Assembly: GCA_947095535.1 (NCBI GenBank)
Contig: OX352773.1
Coordinates: forward strand, 170,140,438-170,204,437
Source: Poecilobothrus nobilitatus
Taxonomy: Eukaryota; Arthropoda; Insecta; Diptera; Dolichopodidae
Direction of reading: 5' to 3'
DNA length: 64,000 nucleotides
The stretch's first letter is position 1, and every line of letters begins with the position of its first letter. A program made the position numbers and the translations under genes. Shown here in pieces: positions 52,377-63,257 of the stretch. The notes below the pieces were generated by a model. The model was not told the origin of the DNA and searched no databases. It was given only the letters and a program-made list of their open reading frames with translations.

Positions 52377-52494
52377 TTATAAATAATATTTAACGCAAAC
52401 ACCAGATTCTAGATGACGTTTCAAATGTGAACTTTGAGAGAAGGCTTTACCACACATCATACAACGAAATTTTTTTTGACCACCGCATTCATAT
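52377..52494 (-). CDS. lola: lola terminal exon completing a split zinc-finger pair
   Basis: 118 bp, encoding 38 residues. The acceptor TTTATAAAACTTAG is followed by one base (A), which completes an Arg codon begun in the exon ending at 52757, then YECGGQKKFRCMMCGKAFSQ and SSHLKRHLESGVCVKYYL, then TAA. The Cys in YEC is the last zinc ligand of the first finger. The second finger is CMMC-x12-H-x5-C, a C2HC form ending in Cys, unlike most sister isoforms. This exon is too short to be seen as an isolated long frame and was found by following the donor of its partner. Confidence 0.9.
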
Positions 52495-52620
52495 CTAAGT
52501 TTTATAAAATATAAAAAAATAATAAAGAAAAATGCATTTTTTTTTAATTAATAATTTTCATTTACATATTTAATTTTTTTTTTTTTTTTTTATTAATTTT
52601 TTTTTCATAAATTTGTTGTT

Positions 52621-52694
52621 TTTTTAATTATTAATAATTTCTATTTTTTATATAATTTTTTATTTAATTTCTATGACTTATTTATATTATTTTC
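52621..52694. repeat. Direct repeat, copy 2 of 2
   Basis: Copy of 51793-51868. It lies inside the 262-base intron that splits the finger pair, so the duplication event left one copy on each side of the terminal exon. Confidence 0.75.
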
Positions 52695-52756
52695 TTTATT
52701 TTTTTTTTTTTATAATCAAAATTAATATTAAATTAATATAAAAAAAAATAACTTAC

Positions 52757-52958
52757 CGAATATGTCTTTGCAATGAACTAGCATCCTTATAGTTTTTTAA
52801 ACAATTTTGCCGAGGACATTGATAACGTCCATCCGAATTAATAAATTTAAATAAATCCGAAAATTTCAATTCATACCAGTAGTCACGTCGTAATAATTGA
52901 GCAGTATCCCTTAATGATATTAATGGTTGAAATGATATCATAGAAGCTGGAGATCCAT
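52757..52958 (-). CDS. lola: lola exon with the first half of a split zinc-finger pair
   Basis: 202 bp (2+198+2). The acceptor CAAAAAAATTTTAG is followed by AT, then GSPASMISFQPLISLRDTAQ, LLRRDYWYELKFSDLFKFIN and SDGRYQCPRQNCLKNYKDAS to QRHI plus two bases. The donor is a perfect GTAAGT. Finger 1 is C-x4-C-x12-H, and its final Cys is supplied by the next exon (52494). The intron therefore interrupts the finger between the His and the last ligand. The ATG at 52941 is internal. The Tyr/Trp/Leu-rich head has no low-complexity spacer, so this isoform is compact: about 105 residues after the common part. Confidence 0.9.
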
Positions 52959-53600
52959 CTAAAATTTTTTTGTTTTTGTTTTAAAAAGAATAAAAAAAAT
53001 AAAAAAATAAAAAAAAAAAAAAAGAAGAAAAAATCCATTTTTAAGGATATCTAACTTTTACAATATACAAAAAATAAAAAAACGATATTTAATATCGAAT
53101 TAATGTTTTAATATGTTTTTATATTTTTTATTTAATTAAAAAAAAAAAAAATATTTTTCTTTTTTTGGTATTATTAATATTATTAAAAATATATATATAT
53201 TTTTTTTTTTTTTTTAAGTTTAACTTCAACCGAAATTTATTAATAAATAATAACTTAAAGCGAAATCACTAAATAACTATTAAAATTATTAATTATCATT
53301 GCTATTAATAAAAAATGATTGATTTTTTTTTTGTTTTTTTTTTTTTGTGAGTTTAATTTGGATCATAAAAGCAAAAAAGACAAAAAAAAAAAAAAAATAA
53401 GTAAAAATTAATAATTATTTAAAAAAAATTAAATACAAAAAATAAGTATCAAAATATCGAAATTTTATGGTAAATTTAATTCAAGTATGTTTAAAAATTT
53501 CTATTAATTTTTAAAATCCTACATTTTTTTTTTTTTGATTCTGTTAAGTTTTAAATAAATTTTAATTTAATTTTTTCGTTTTTTTTTTCTTAATTATTTT

Positions 53601-53625
53601 AACGCGCACCGCCCACACCCGTTTT
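53601..53625. promoter_or_regulatory. GC-rich CACCC/GC-box-like motif
   Basis: The minus strand reads GGGTGTGGGCGGTGCGCGTT, which contains a GTGGGCGG core of the type bound by EGR/KLF/Sp1-family zinc fingers. It stands in sequence of under 15% GC, so chance occurrence is unlikely, but no initiation signal or exon adjoins it. An intronic control element is a guess. Confidence 0.3.
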
Positions 53626-54741
53626 ATATATTTAAAAAAAAAAAAAAAAAAAATTTAATATTTACAATGTGAAAAAAAAAGAGAAAATAATATGATAGAG
53701 GGAGATCAAAATAGAAACAACAGTAAAAATTCAAAATGAAATGATAGTGATGATGTACAGAGGGGGTATAACAATGATTCTTTTCATTTCAAAATAGTAA
53801 TGCATTTTAATTAAAATAAATAAATGTTAAAACAATTTTTTTTTTTTTTTGTTTTTTTTTTTTGTTTTCTTTTCAAAGTATATTTGCGTTTATTTCAATC
53901 ATGTATAAAAATAAGTTGTTTTTTGTTTTCTTTATAGAACTCTGATTACAAAAAAAAAATATTTTTTTTTTAAATTACATAGGAATTGATATTTTTTTTT
54001 TGTTTTAATTTATATATTTATGAATATATAAAATATAAAATGAAAAAAAAAAGAAAAAGTTTAAATATGACACTTTTATTAAATATAGTACTTAAAAATG
54101 TAACAATTAAAGTGTTCATTTCAGTAAATATCTTTAATAAATTAAAGAGGACAAAAAAAAAAAACTCGTTAAAATAATATGAACTGAGTAATTTCTTTAT
54201 AGATTATTGAGTATAGATGTTTTTTAAGACATATAAATTTTGAGTGAAAAAAATTGTAATGTTTTGATGGACATTTTAAAATTCCCGTAATTTTAAAAAA
54301 AATTTTAAAATTTAAAATTTTTTGTACAAATTTACTGTAATGTACATTTTAATTGCAACATACTTAATTTATTTTATAATTTTTATATGTATTTATATAT
54401 ATATAAATAAATATATATACATATTTTTTTTTATTTCAAAGTAGAAAAATATAATTTTTAGAATAATTTTTTTTTTTTTGTTTTTTTTTTATTATGTAAA
54501 AATATTTGTATTTTTCTTATTTGGTTTTTTTAATTTTTTTTTTTGTTTTTTTTTTGTTTTTTTGTATCATTCAATATAAAATTTTAGTTAATATAATATA
54601 TTTTTTATAATTTTAATTTTTATCATTTTTGGAATCAACTTGCCAGCTTTGGTTTTAAAGTAAAATAAATAATAATAATAAAAAAAAAAAAAAAGCATTA
54701 GAAGAAAAATTAAAAAGTCTCATAAATCTCATACAGAAATT

Positions 54742-54769
54742 GTTACTATCTTTTACAGTTTATAGTAAC
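54742..54769. repeat. Short perfect inverted repeat
   Basis: GTTACTAT and ATAGTAAC are separated by 12 bases. Function is unknown. Confidence 0.6.
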
Positions 54770-55275
54770 GATTGCTTTAATTTGTAAGTCGATTATGGTT
54801 AAAAAAATGAGTCGAAGTTTGTCGAAGTACGGCTAAATGAACTTTCGATAAATTAATTAAATTTCTAGCTCCATAAATAACCATTATTATTATTTTGTGT
54901 ATTTTTTTTTTTAAATTATATAATATGGTTTATTAAAGTTTTTATTCGATTAACTAAACATTATATCATAATATTCGAAACACTATTTTTATAGCATATG
55001 CTAAAAGTTAAAAATGAATGAATGATTTTTTTTTTTTTTTTAAACATTTTTTAATTTAATTTAATTTATTTCACATAAAAAATTTAATCTCAATTTTTTT
55101 AATTTAAAATCTCTTATTTAAACCAAAAATTGATTGTTAAGGTATCGTAAACAGGTCTTACATTATTTTATAATTTTTTTTTTTTTATTAATTTGTACAG
55201 CGGTTTTGTTTCATTCTAATTAAATAATATGTATGTTATATTAATATTATATTAATAATTATATTAATAGTGATA

Positions 55276-55376
55276 TCAGAATCCGAAAAATTCGATAACA
55301 AGTTTTATTTTGCTATACATACATAGTACATTGCGCGTACAATTCACTGCATAGGAGGTTTTAGCTCTACAAAGAG
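55276..55376 (-). CDS. Possible finger-less lola terminal exon, Cys-containing
   Basis: The acceptor ACATTAAATGTAATTTTTTCAG is followed by CT (lola phase), then LCRAKTSYAVNCTRNVLCMY and SKIKLVIEFFGF to TGA, 32 codons. GC is well above the flanks. The open frame continues upstream of the acceptor to an ATG at 55455 (MDSQHLYNFNVIYIMQNGYL), so an alternative is an independent 60-residue reading frame with its own start. Three cysteines are present but not in a C2H2 pattern. I recognise no family. The acceptor quality, phase and length make it the longest of the finger-less candidates. Confidence 0.4.
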
Positions 55377-58360
55377 CTGAAAAAATTACATTTAATGTTA
55401 AATAGCCGTTTTGCATTATGTAGATTACATTAAAATTATATAAGTGTTGTGAGTCCATTTTTTTTTTTTGTTTTATTAAAATTTCAAAAAATTATTTCAA
55501 TTAATTTAAAAAAAAAAAAAAAATTAAAATAATATATTTCAAATAAATCACTGGTTTAGAAGAAAATGAAAAAAAAAAAATATATATATATGTATATAAT
55601 TCAGTCGTTAGTTATTAATATAATAAAATAAACTAAAAGTTTTTTAAAATAAAAAAAAAATTTTTTAAAATAATTTTTTATAAACATGAAATATGGCAAC
55701 AATTAATTGCTTAAAAAATTAGTAAAACAAAATAAAAAAAAAAATAATAAAATAAAATAAAAAATTAATAAAAAAAAAACATCTTTGGCAAGATTTGATA
55801 TTACATAATTTCTTATATTAATTTAGATATTCTTAAATAAAATTGCAAATTCTTAAAAATAAATATTTAAAATTTATATATAAAATATTCATGTATGTAT
55901 GTTATATTATATAAATTTTTATAGTGGAGTTTGTTTTTTTCTTTTTTTATTTTTTAATTTAATTATTTAATTAATTAAAATACCAAATCAGTTGGTTATT
56001 TTTTTATTTTCTTTTGTTTTTAAGCATTATTTAAACTTAAAATAATTTTCATTGGTTTTATATGGATTTTGGCATTATTTTAAAATAACTAAAATATAAA
56101 TTAATTTTTTTTTTTTTTTTTTATTTAATTTTTTTTGTCAATTGTTTTTTTTTTTTTTTGTCATATTATATATCAAAAAATGTGATTAATGATGAATATT
56201 ATTTTTTGTTTTTTTTTTTTTTTTTTTATAAAAATTTATATTTACTTTAATTAGTAACTAATTCAGTCATTTAATTATTTGCTCAATAAAATGAAGATTT
56301 ATTAATTAAAATGTATTATCTTATCAAATACCAATTATTTACGTTTTCATTTTTGTTATAAAGTTTATAAATATTATGTTATTTACGTAATTTACATAAA
56401 GGATATGAATGGTGGTCTTTATATTATAATTTAACATATAAGAAAAAAAAAACATAACTATAAGATAGTTTTTCAATTTCCACAAAGACAAAAAACAAAA
56501 AAAAAAAAAACAAATTTATTTATGTTTTTTATTAATAAACGAAAAAATTATTAATTTTATTTAAAAATTTGCTAGAGTAAAAATATTCCATATATAAAAA
56601 AAAAAAAATTATATAATATATATAAGAGAAAAAGTGTTATATTTATTTATTTTGTTTGATATATATATTTGTTTAAATGTTATGAACTTTAATGATGAAT
56701 TTTTGTTTTTTTAATGGAGTTTTGCAAAATCTAAAAAAAAAAAATATTTAAAACAAGCATCATTTATTAATGGAAATTTATTTTATATTATATTAATGGA
56801 AAGTTTATTTTAAAATAGATTAAATAGGTACCAACATTTATATTTATAGGAAGTTTATTTATTTTAGGAAAATTAGAATATATATACTTTCTTATAAAAT
56901 GAAAACGTAAAAGTAATTGGGAATTAAATAACAAAGAAAATTGTTTTGAGTCAATTTTTTTTTTTTTTTTTGGTTATATTGTAGTAAAACTTTTTCAGTT
57001 ATCTAGCGTAAATAATAACACATTAATAAAGAATATATATATATATATATATTAAAAAAATTATTAGAAAATTAAAATTTTTTTTAAATATTCAAATAAA
57101 AAAAAAAATTAAAATTTGCTGATATTAATATAAGAGTATTTCATGATTTATTTTGTTTTTTGTTTGTTTTTTTTTTTTTTTCTTTTAATAAGTATAACAA
57201 AATATTTTCTTTAGAGATATAACATGACTATTGTATTATAAAATTTATTAGAATTTTTTAAGTTGTATTTATTAAGATTTAATTACATTGTATATAATAA
57301 AGTATATAATATATGTAAGTAATATATATATTTTTTCAATTTGTTTTCTAGAATTTAATTTTAACAAATCTGTAAATATGTAAGTAATAACTTGAAAATA
57401 CTCATTTTTTTTTTTTTTTTAGTTTTATAATTAAATAAAAAAATTAATATTTCTTCTATTTATTTAAAATAAAAAAAAAAAAAAATAAAAAAGAAACAAC
57501 TTAAAAGGAATGCAATATAATCTTTTTGATATTTAAAAAATAAAATTGAATAAAACTGATGTGTAATGTATATAAAATATATTTATATATATTTTTATTT
57601 TATTTTTTTTTTGTATTTTATTTATTTAATTTTATGTTGTTTTTAATTTGAATGTTAATATGTATATATTAAAATATTTTAATTAATGGCACATGTTTTA
57701 TTTTATTATTTAAAATTGCAGTTTTCATTATCAGGCACAATAGTTTTTTTTTTTTTTTTTGAAATTTTATATTTTATATTAGTTTTTAAATAGACTATAG
57801 TTAATTTTCTAATTATGGAACTTTCAATTATTAATAAATATTTTATATACTTATATATGTTTTTTTTTGTTTTTAATAATTTTTATTTTATTGTTATGTA
57901 ATTTATATAGAGTATTATTTGTTTTTTATTTGTTTTATGTGAAATGTGTTTTGAATTAAATGAAATATAGTTTATAATTAAAATTATATACTGCATTATT
58001 GTAGAAATTTTAGGTATAGAGAATTTTAGAATTTTATAGAACAGCCTTTATAAAACTTGATATAGTATGTCATTCTTTTATTTTTGTTAAATTAATTATA
58101 TATATATAGTATTTTTATAGTTTTTTTTTATTCGGAACCAAAAACAAAATATAAAATATAAAAATGTTTTTTTTGTTTTTTTTTTGTTTTTATAAAATCA
58201 TTTCTTTCTTTTAGATTATATTGCATTTTTAATAATTCTATATAACTTGAATTTATATCATTTTTATGTTTATTGTTATACTTGTCTCTTTATATTCTTT
58301 GTTATATACCTATATATACTATTTGTTATATACTTATAGTACGTGGTTTTATTTTTTTTT
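55377..58360 (-). other. lola intron and 3' UTR of the 58361 exon
   Basis: A/T homopolymers and (TA)n. The only frame is the upstream extension of the 55276 candidate. Nothing else stands out. Confidence 0.5.
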
Positions 58361-58653
58361 TTAACTTGTTTCATTTTTTACGTTCAATATATCATTTTTT
58401 ATACTATCTTTTCGAAATACCTTTCTTTTTAAATGTGTTATTATATGACATTTTAAATTATCTTTACGTTTTGTTGCAAAATCACAATGAGGACATTGAA
58501 ATTTTGGTGTTGCACCAGTAAATGGGCATTCATAACGTGTATGCCTACCAAGACTTCCTCTAGATGCATATGATTTACCACAAAAATGACATATAAAACG
58601 TCCATTTAATTGCTGCTGACAGTGAAGTATAGCTGGTAGCACATCCAGAAAAT
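58361..58653 (-). CDS. lola: lola alternative terminal exon, zinc-finger pair (compact)
   Basis: Encodes 96 residues. The acceptor ATAATTCGTAG is followed by AT, then FLDVLPAILHCQQQLNGRF. The GTG at 58642 is an internal Val and not a start. The fingers begin almost at once: CHFC-x12-H-x4-C (GKSYASRGSLGRHTRYEC), the linker PFTGATPKF, then CPHC-x12-H-x3-H. A basic tail (LKRKVFRKDSIKNDI) ends NVKNETS and stop. The longer linker (PFTGATPKFQ) between fingers is shared with the next unit at 61034 (RFTVERPVFQ), suggesting those two arose by tandem duplication. Confidence 0.93.
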
Positions 58654-61033
58654 CTACGAATTATAAAAGTTTTATGGTTTTTTTTTTTTTTTTGTTTTTT
58701 AATTTTTTTTTTTTTTTTTTTGATAGATGAGATCAATTTGATCAAACTTTTACGTTTTTGTTTATGTTTTCATATAAGTAAGTATAAGCAATTTTCGATA
58801 CGAATTTCGATAAAAAAAAATTTTTTTTTTTTTTTTTTAATATTACATATATAAATATATAATATGTATTGGAATGTGTATACATTACAATTATAATTTA
58901 GATAATATTTTTAGAAAATATTGCGATCATTCTTAAAATATTTACTAACTATTAATATCCTTTATTAATCATATTATTTTAAATACTTTTTAATTTTATT
59001 TTATTATATAATTTTTTTTTCATTTTTATAGGTTAGATAAATTCTTACAAAAAATATATTTATAGAGAGAAAAAAAAAAAAAAAAACAAAAACCCTTAAT
59101 ATTATTTATATCTAATATTTATTAATATATAATAAAAAAAATGTTGAGTTTTTTAGTTTTTTTTTTTTTTTTTCTTTTTTGATTAGTTAATTTCTAAGTT
59201 ATATAAATATATATAAATCTACTTTAAAATTTATTTTTATTTTATATTTTTAATATATATATATATAGAAAACTTTATTCTTTAGAATATATATATACTC
59301 GTATATATATATTATATTATTCTTTTATACATTTTTTTTTTTTTTGTTTATTAAAGAGTTTATAAGTGATATATTAATGTTAATTAATAATTATATAAAT
59401 GAAATGCATTAGTATATCAAATAAAATTTCTAAAATTTTTATTATTAATTTTTATGAAAAAAAAAAATATATGGTATTTTTTAAGAAATTTTGTCAGTAA
59501 TTTTTGTTGTATAGTAAATGTTTTAATTATATATATTAGTTATTTTTAAAAAATATATTTTAATATTTTATTATTTAAATAAATGCTTAAATAAATAAAT
59601 TATATTTAATTATACATAATAAGCTATGCAAAAAGACTAGAATGAATTTTAAAACAATTATTTATATTAATTTTTTTTTTTTTTTTTACTTTACTTTGCT
59701 TTATTTAAATAAAATAATTTTTTTTTTTTAATTAATTTGTTAATATAATTTTAAGTTAATTTTTTAGATAATGTAAAAATTAGAAACAAAAAAAAAAAAA
59801 AAAAAAAAAACTCAAAAACAATACTTAAAACTAATTGGAATGTAATTTGAATACAATTAATATATATTATAAATAATTATTTTATTGTTATTGAATAAAT
59901 AAACGCACTCATTTTTTCAGTATTTATTTTGTTTTACATATTAATAAATAAATATATATATATATATATAATATATATGTATATATAGATTAAAATAAAT
60001 ATTAAATAAATAATTTTTTTTTTAATAATATTTAAATTTGTTATTTAGTTCATTTTTTTGTTTTTTTTTTTTTTAATTAAATTAATTATAGCAAAAAAAA
60101 ACAAAAAAAAAAACAAAGCATTCACAAAAATGAAAAATAAAAATATAAAAACAATGACAATGTTAGGAAAAAAATTAAAAAAATTAGAATATTAAAAATG
60201 ATTATGTTATAAAGAGTAATTTTTCTTAAATATAAATGAATAAAAAGACTTAAATATTATATTATTATTATTAGTTTTAAAATATTAGTGAATAATCTAA
60301 AATTAAGGATATTTTAAATCTATGACGTTCAAATTGAAAATTCATTCAATGCAATGCAAAATGCAACTAACAAAAGAAAATATATGATTTTATTAATATG
60401 TATTTTTAAATAATCGATTAAATTTTCTGTCATCGCATTTTTAATTCTGAAATTTTTTTTTTTTAATAAAATGATTTTAAAACATGGTATAATGTATGTA
60501 ATTTTTTTTTCCTGGAATTTATATTAAAATGAAAACGAAATTTTTATTATATATGTACTATATATCATCATTTTAACAATATTAGAAAAATGAATACAAA
60601 TAACGCAAATTGCAGAGTGAATTTTTTTTGGCACAATTGAAATTTTGAAATAAATAGAAGATCAATAAAATCAGATATTTAGATTATCAATGTCTGTCTA
60701 AGAAAATGTATATGGATATTTTAATAAAAAAAAAAAAATTAAAATATGAAAATGTTTTAAGAAATTTAAAATACGCCATTATATCAAAATAATTATTCCT
60801 TTTTTTTTTTTTGTTTTTTTCTTTGTTGTAAAATAGTTTAAAATTTGTTATTTTTTATCACTAGTCCTATGTTTTCTTTTTTTTTTGTTCAAATTTTCTT
60901 TTTTTTTGTAAATAAACTTTTAATTAGTTTTTGTGCATATGTTTTTTTTTTTTTTTCTTTAAATAATATTTGTGTTTCATATATTTGTGTATTTTAAATA
61001 TGGTTGTTTCTGTATATTTAATTTTTATGGAAT
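58654..61033 (-). other. lola intron and 3' UTR of the 61034 exon
   Basis: AT-rich, with TA-type runs near 59250-59310 and 59950-59990. No exon-like piece noticed. Confidence 0.55.
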
Positions 61034-61371
61034 TCATTTTAAACCCATTTTAAACATCATTGGAACATATTTTTTTTCAATGACACTAGTTGGTATTGAT
61101 GTATGATGCATAGAAGAGAATGCTGCAGCAGCTTCAGCTAATGTTGTTGGTCCATTATTTGATTTTGGTCCTAATTTTGGAAAATGTGTACGAATATGTT
61201 TTGTTAAATTATCACTACGTTTTGCAGCATAACTACATGATGGACATTGAAATACTGGACGTTCAACAGTAAAACGGCATTCAAAACGTCGATGACGACT
61301 TAAACTTTTACGCGTTTTATATGATTTACCGCATTGATCACATGAATGCATTTGACACCATAACATTAAAT
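61034..61371 (-). CDS. lola: lola alternative terminal exon, zinc-finger pair
   Basis: Encodes 111 residues. The acceptor CATCTGCATTTACAG is followed by AT, then LMLWCQMHSCDQCGKSYKTR. The fingers are CDQC-x12-H-x4-C and CPSC-x12-H-x3-H, with the linker RFTVERPVFQ. A 55-residue tail follows (FPKLGPKSNNGPTTLAEAAA and so on) ending KKYVPMMFKMGLK and stop. The ATG at 61510 is intronic. The finger sequences are most like those of the neighbouring 58361 unit (GKSY-x6-SL-x-RH-x-R-x-EC and Y/FA-KR-DNL-x-HI-TH). It is the confident finger unit nearest to the shared exons. Confidence 0.93.
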
Positions 61372-63024
61372 CTGTAAATGCAGATGATAGATAGGAGTTT
61401 TGTGTTTGTGGATTGAGTTGTATTTTAAACAAAAACAAAAAACAAAAAAAAAAAACAAAAAAATTAATGATATATGTTTGTTTTTTTTTTTTTTTAATTA
61501 CAAAAAACACAAGGGAAAATGTTTTGATACAAAAAGATAGTAAAAAAAAAAATATTTTTTTTTTTTTTTATGTGTATTTAAAACAAAAACAACATATAAA
61601 TCAACTTAAAAGAAAATCCCACAATATTATATAAAAATCACCAAAAAAAAAAAAAAAAATTAAAAGGAAAACAATAAACAATTTATCAAAAATAAGCGTT
61701 TTTTTTTCTTTTTTGTTTTACAACTAAAATGTTTTATAATTACAATTAGATGTCAATTGCAGTGATCTCCACTTACAAAAAAAAAAACAAAAAGGAAAGA
61801 AAAAATTCAATTTAATATTTATATTTTAGAAACAAATAAAAATTTTAGCACACAACACAATTTAAAATAAAAAAAACAAATAAAACTGATAACACAAAAA
61901 AAAAAAAAAAAAAAATTGATTTCAAAAATGATTAAAAGATATTTTTCATTATTATTTATTTCGTTTTCTTTTTTTTTGTTTTAGGCGTCCACATCAACAA
62001 AGTCTTAGTACATAAATAATTTAAAAGAAAGAAAAAACATTATTTATTATATTATGTTGATTGTGAAAATGAACATGAATTATGTTTACAATAAAGTGAA
62101 TCAAGTGAGTCAATTGATGATTAAATTAATGAAAAATAACAATGATAACTTCTTTTTTTTTAAATACGAAAAGCCGAAAAAAAAAAAATAGAAAGAAAAA
62201 TATTAACGCAGAAAAAAAAACTATTAACATTCATTTAATTCGAAGAAAAATTTATCCTGATTCTATCAAAATTATTCAATTATTATTATTCTAATCTAAA
62301 AAAGTTTTTCTAGTTTCAGAAAACATATTTATATATACATATATTAAATTTTAAATTTTTAAATAAATGTAAATTTATCGAATAAATCGTGTAACTTTTT
62401 TTTTTTTCTTATTTTATTATATCTGTCTATTAATAAGTTCTTTTTTTTTTTTAATTGTTTTGAAACAACTCGTGTAAATAAAAAATTTAATAAATAAAAT
62501 AAAAATTATTATTTTTATTAAAAAAAAAAAAAAAAAAAAATTAAAAAATTTCTAATATGAAAGCAAAATTAATACTTATTCAAACATTCTACAATTTTTT
62601 GATCAATATTTAAAAAAATAAAAAAAAATTCTGTACATTTTTGTTTTTTTTTTTTATATAATTACACATTTTTTTTATTTAAATATTAAAAACAAATTTG
62701 AAATATGGTTTCGAAGAAAAAAAGAAAATTGAAAATTAAAAAATATAACTGATTAAAATAAAAAATAAATATAATGAAAACATTGTTTAATTTTGTATTA
62801 TATTATATTAAATAAAATTAAATTAAATTAAAAAAAAAAAAATTAAAATAAATCAAACAAGTTTTTTTTTTTTTTGTTCTGTATTTTAATCTCCATGGAT
62901 TTGACTTTTATTATTATTTTCTTTTTTAATTAATTTTTATTTTATTTAAATTTAATAAAAAAAAAAAATATGTATATATATATATATATAAAGTTCTTTT
63001 CCTATTATATTGTTTGTTTGAAAA
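61372..63024 (-). other. lola intron
   Basis: A/T-rich. Near 61985 a plus-strand acceptor-like TTTTTGTTTTAG overlaps, on the minus strand, an AG in lola phase followed by only FVDVDA and a stop. Neither is supported further. Confidence 0.5.
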
Positions 63025-63141
63025 TTATTTTTTTATTTTGAGAGTTAGTTGCTCAGTTTGAAAGGTTGCTTTTTTTTTTTTTCTGTGATTTCCACCGTGT
63101 TTAAATGTAAAACAACATATTTTCTGGTAGACAACAATTCC
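63025..63141 (-). CDS. Possible short terminal exon after a micro-exon
   Basis: The acceptor AAATATTTTTTAG is followed by three frames that are all open for 13 or more codons. In phase 0, matching the micro-exon at 63244-63257, it reads GIVVYQKICCFTFKHGGNHR, a Lys run, ATFQTEQLTLKIKK and TAA (38 residues). In lola phase it would read GG-completed codon, then NCCLPENMLFYI and stop. GC is raised across the first 60 bases. There is a Cys-Cys and His but no C2H2 spacing. Product unknown. Confidence 0.35.
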   Translation of the reverse strand, partial: GIVVYQKICCFTFKHGGNHRKKKKATFQTEQLTLKIKK

Positions 63142-63243
63142 CTAAAAAATATTTTTAATTGGTTAGTAAAATGATTTTTGTTTTTTTTTTTTTTTTTTAA
63201 AACAATTATTTCTTATGTAAAGAAGAAAAGAAGAAAAACTTAC
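63142..63243 (-). other. Putative 102-base intron
   Basis: Starts GTAAGT and ends TTTTTTAG on the minus strand, with long A/T runs between. It separates the micro-exon candidate from the short terminal exon. Confidence 0.35.
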
Positions 63244-63257
63244 GATATCCATTTTAG
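63244..63257 (-). CDS. Possible 14-base micro-exon
   Basis: Sits between a good acceptor (TTTTTTTTCAG) and a perfect donor (GTAAGT). The sequence CTAAAATGGATATC gives, in lola entry phase, a completed codon, then Lys-Met-Asp-Ile, leaving phase 0. This fits the 63141 exon exactly. Alternatively the ATG is a start codon, giving a 41-residue product beginning MDIGIVVYQKICCF. The precise match of signals and phases is the argument. The small size is the caution. Confidence 0.35.

Larger units (their letters stand above)
52959..55275 (-). other. lola intron
   Basis: A/T tracts. It holds a GC-rich motif at 53601-53625, a GC-raised patch at about 53690-53815 with no assignable frame, a perfect 8-bp inverted pair GTTACTAT/ATAGTAAC at 54742-54769, and a repeated GTCGAAG near 54810-54825. 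Confidence 0.5.

Noticed and set aside
58640..58642. GTG at 58642 and TTG at 39596 as start codons
   Set aside because: Eukaryotic exons with in-frame coding sequence continuing upstream to an acceptor. They are internal Val and Leu codons.
61983..62021. AG in lola phase followed by FVDVDA and stop, and a plus-strand acceptor over the same bases
   Set aside because: Only six codons, and signals conflict between strands.
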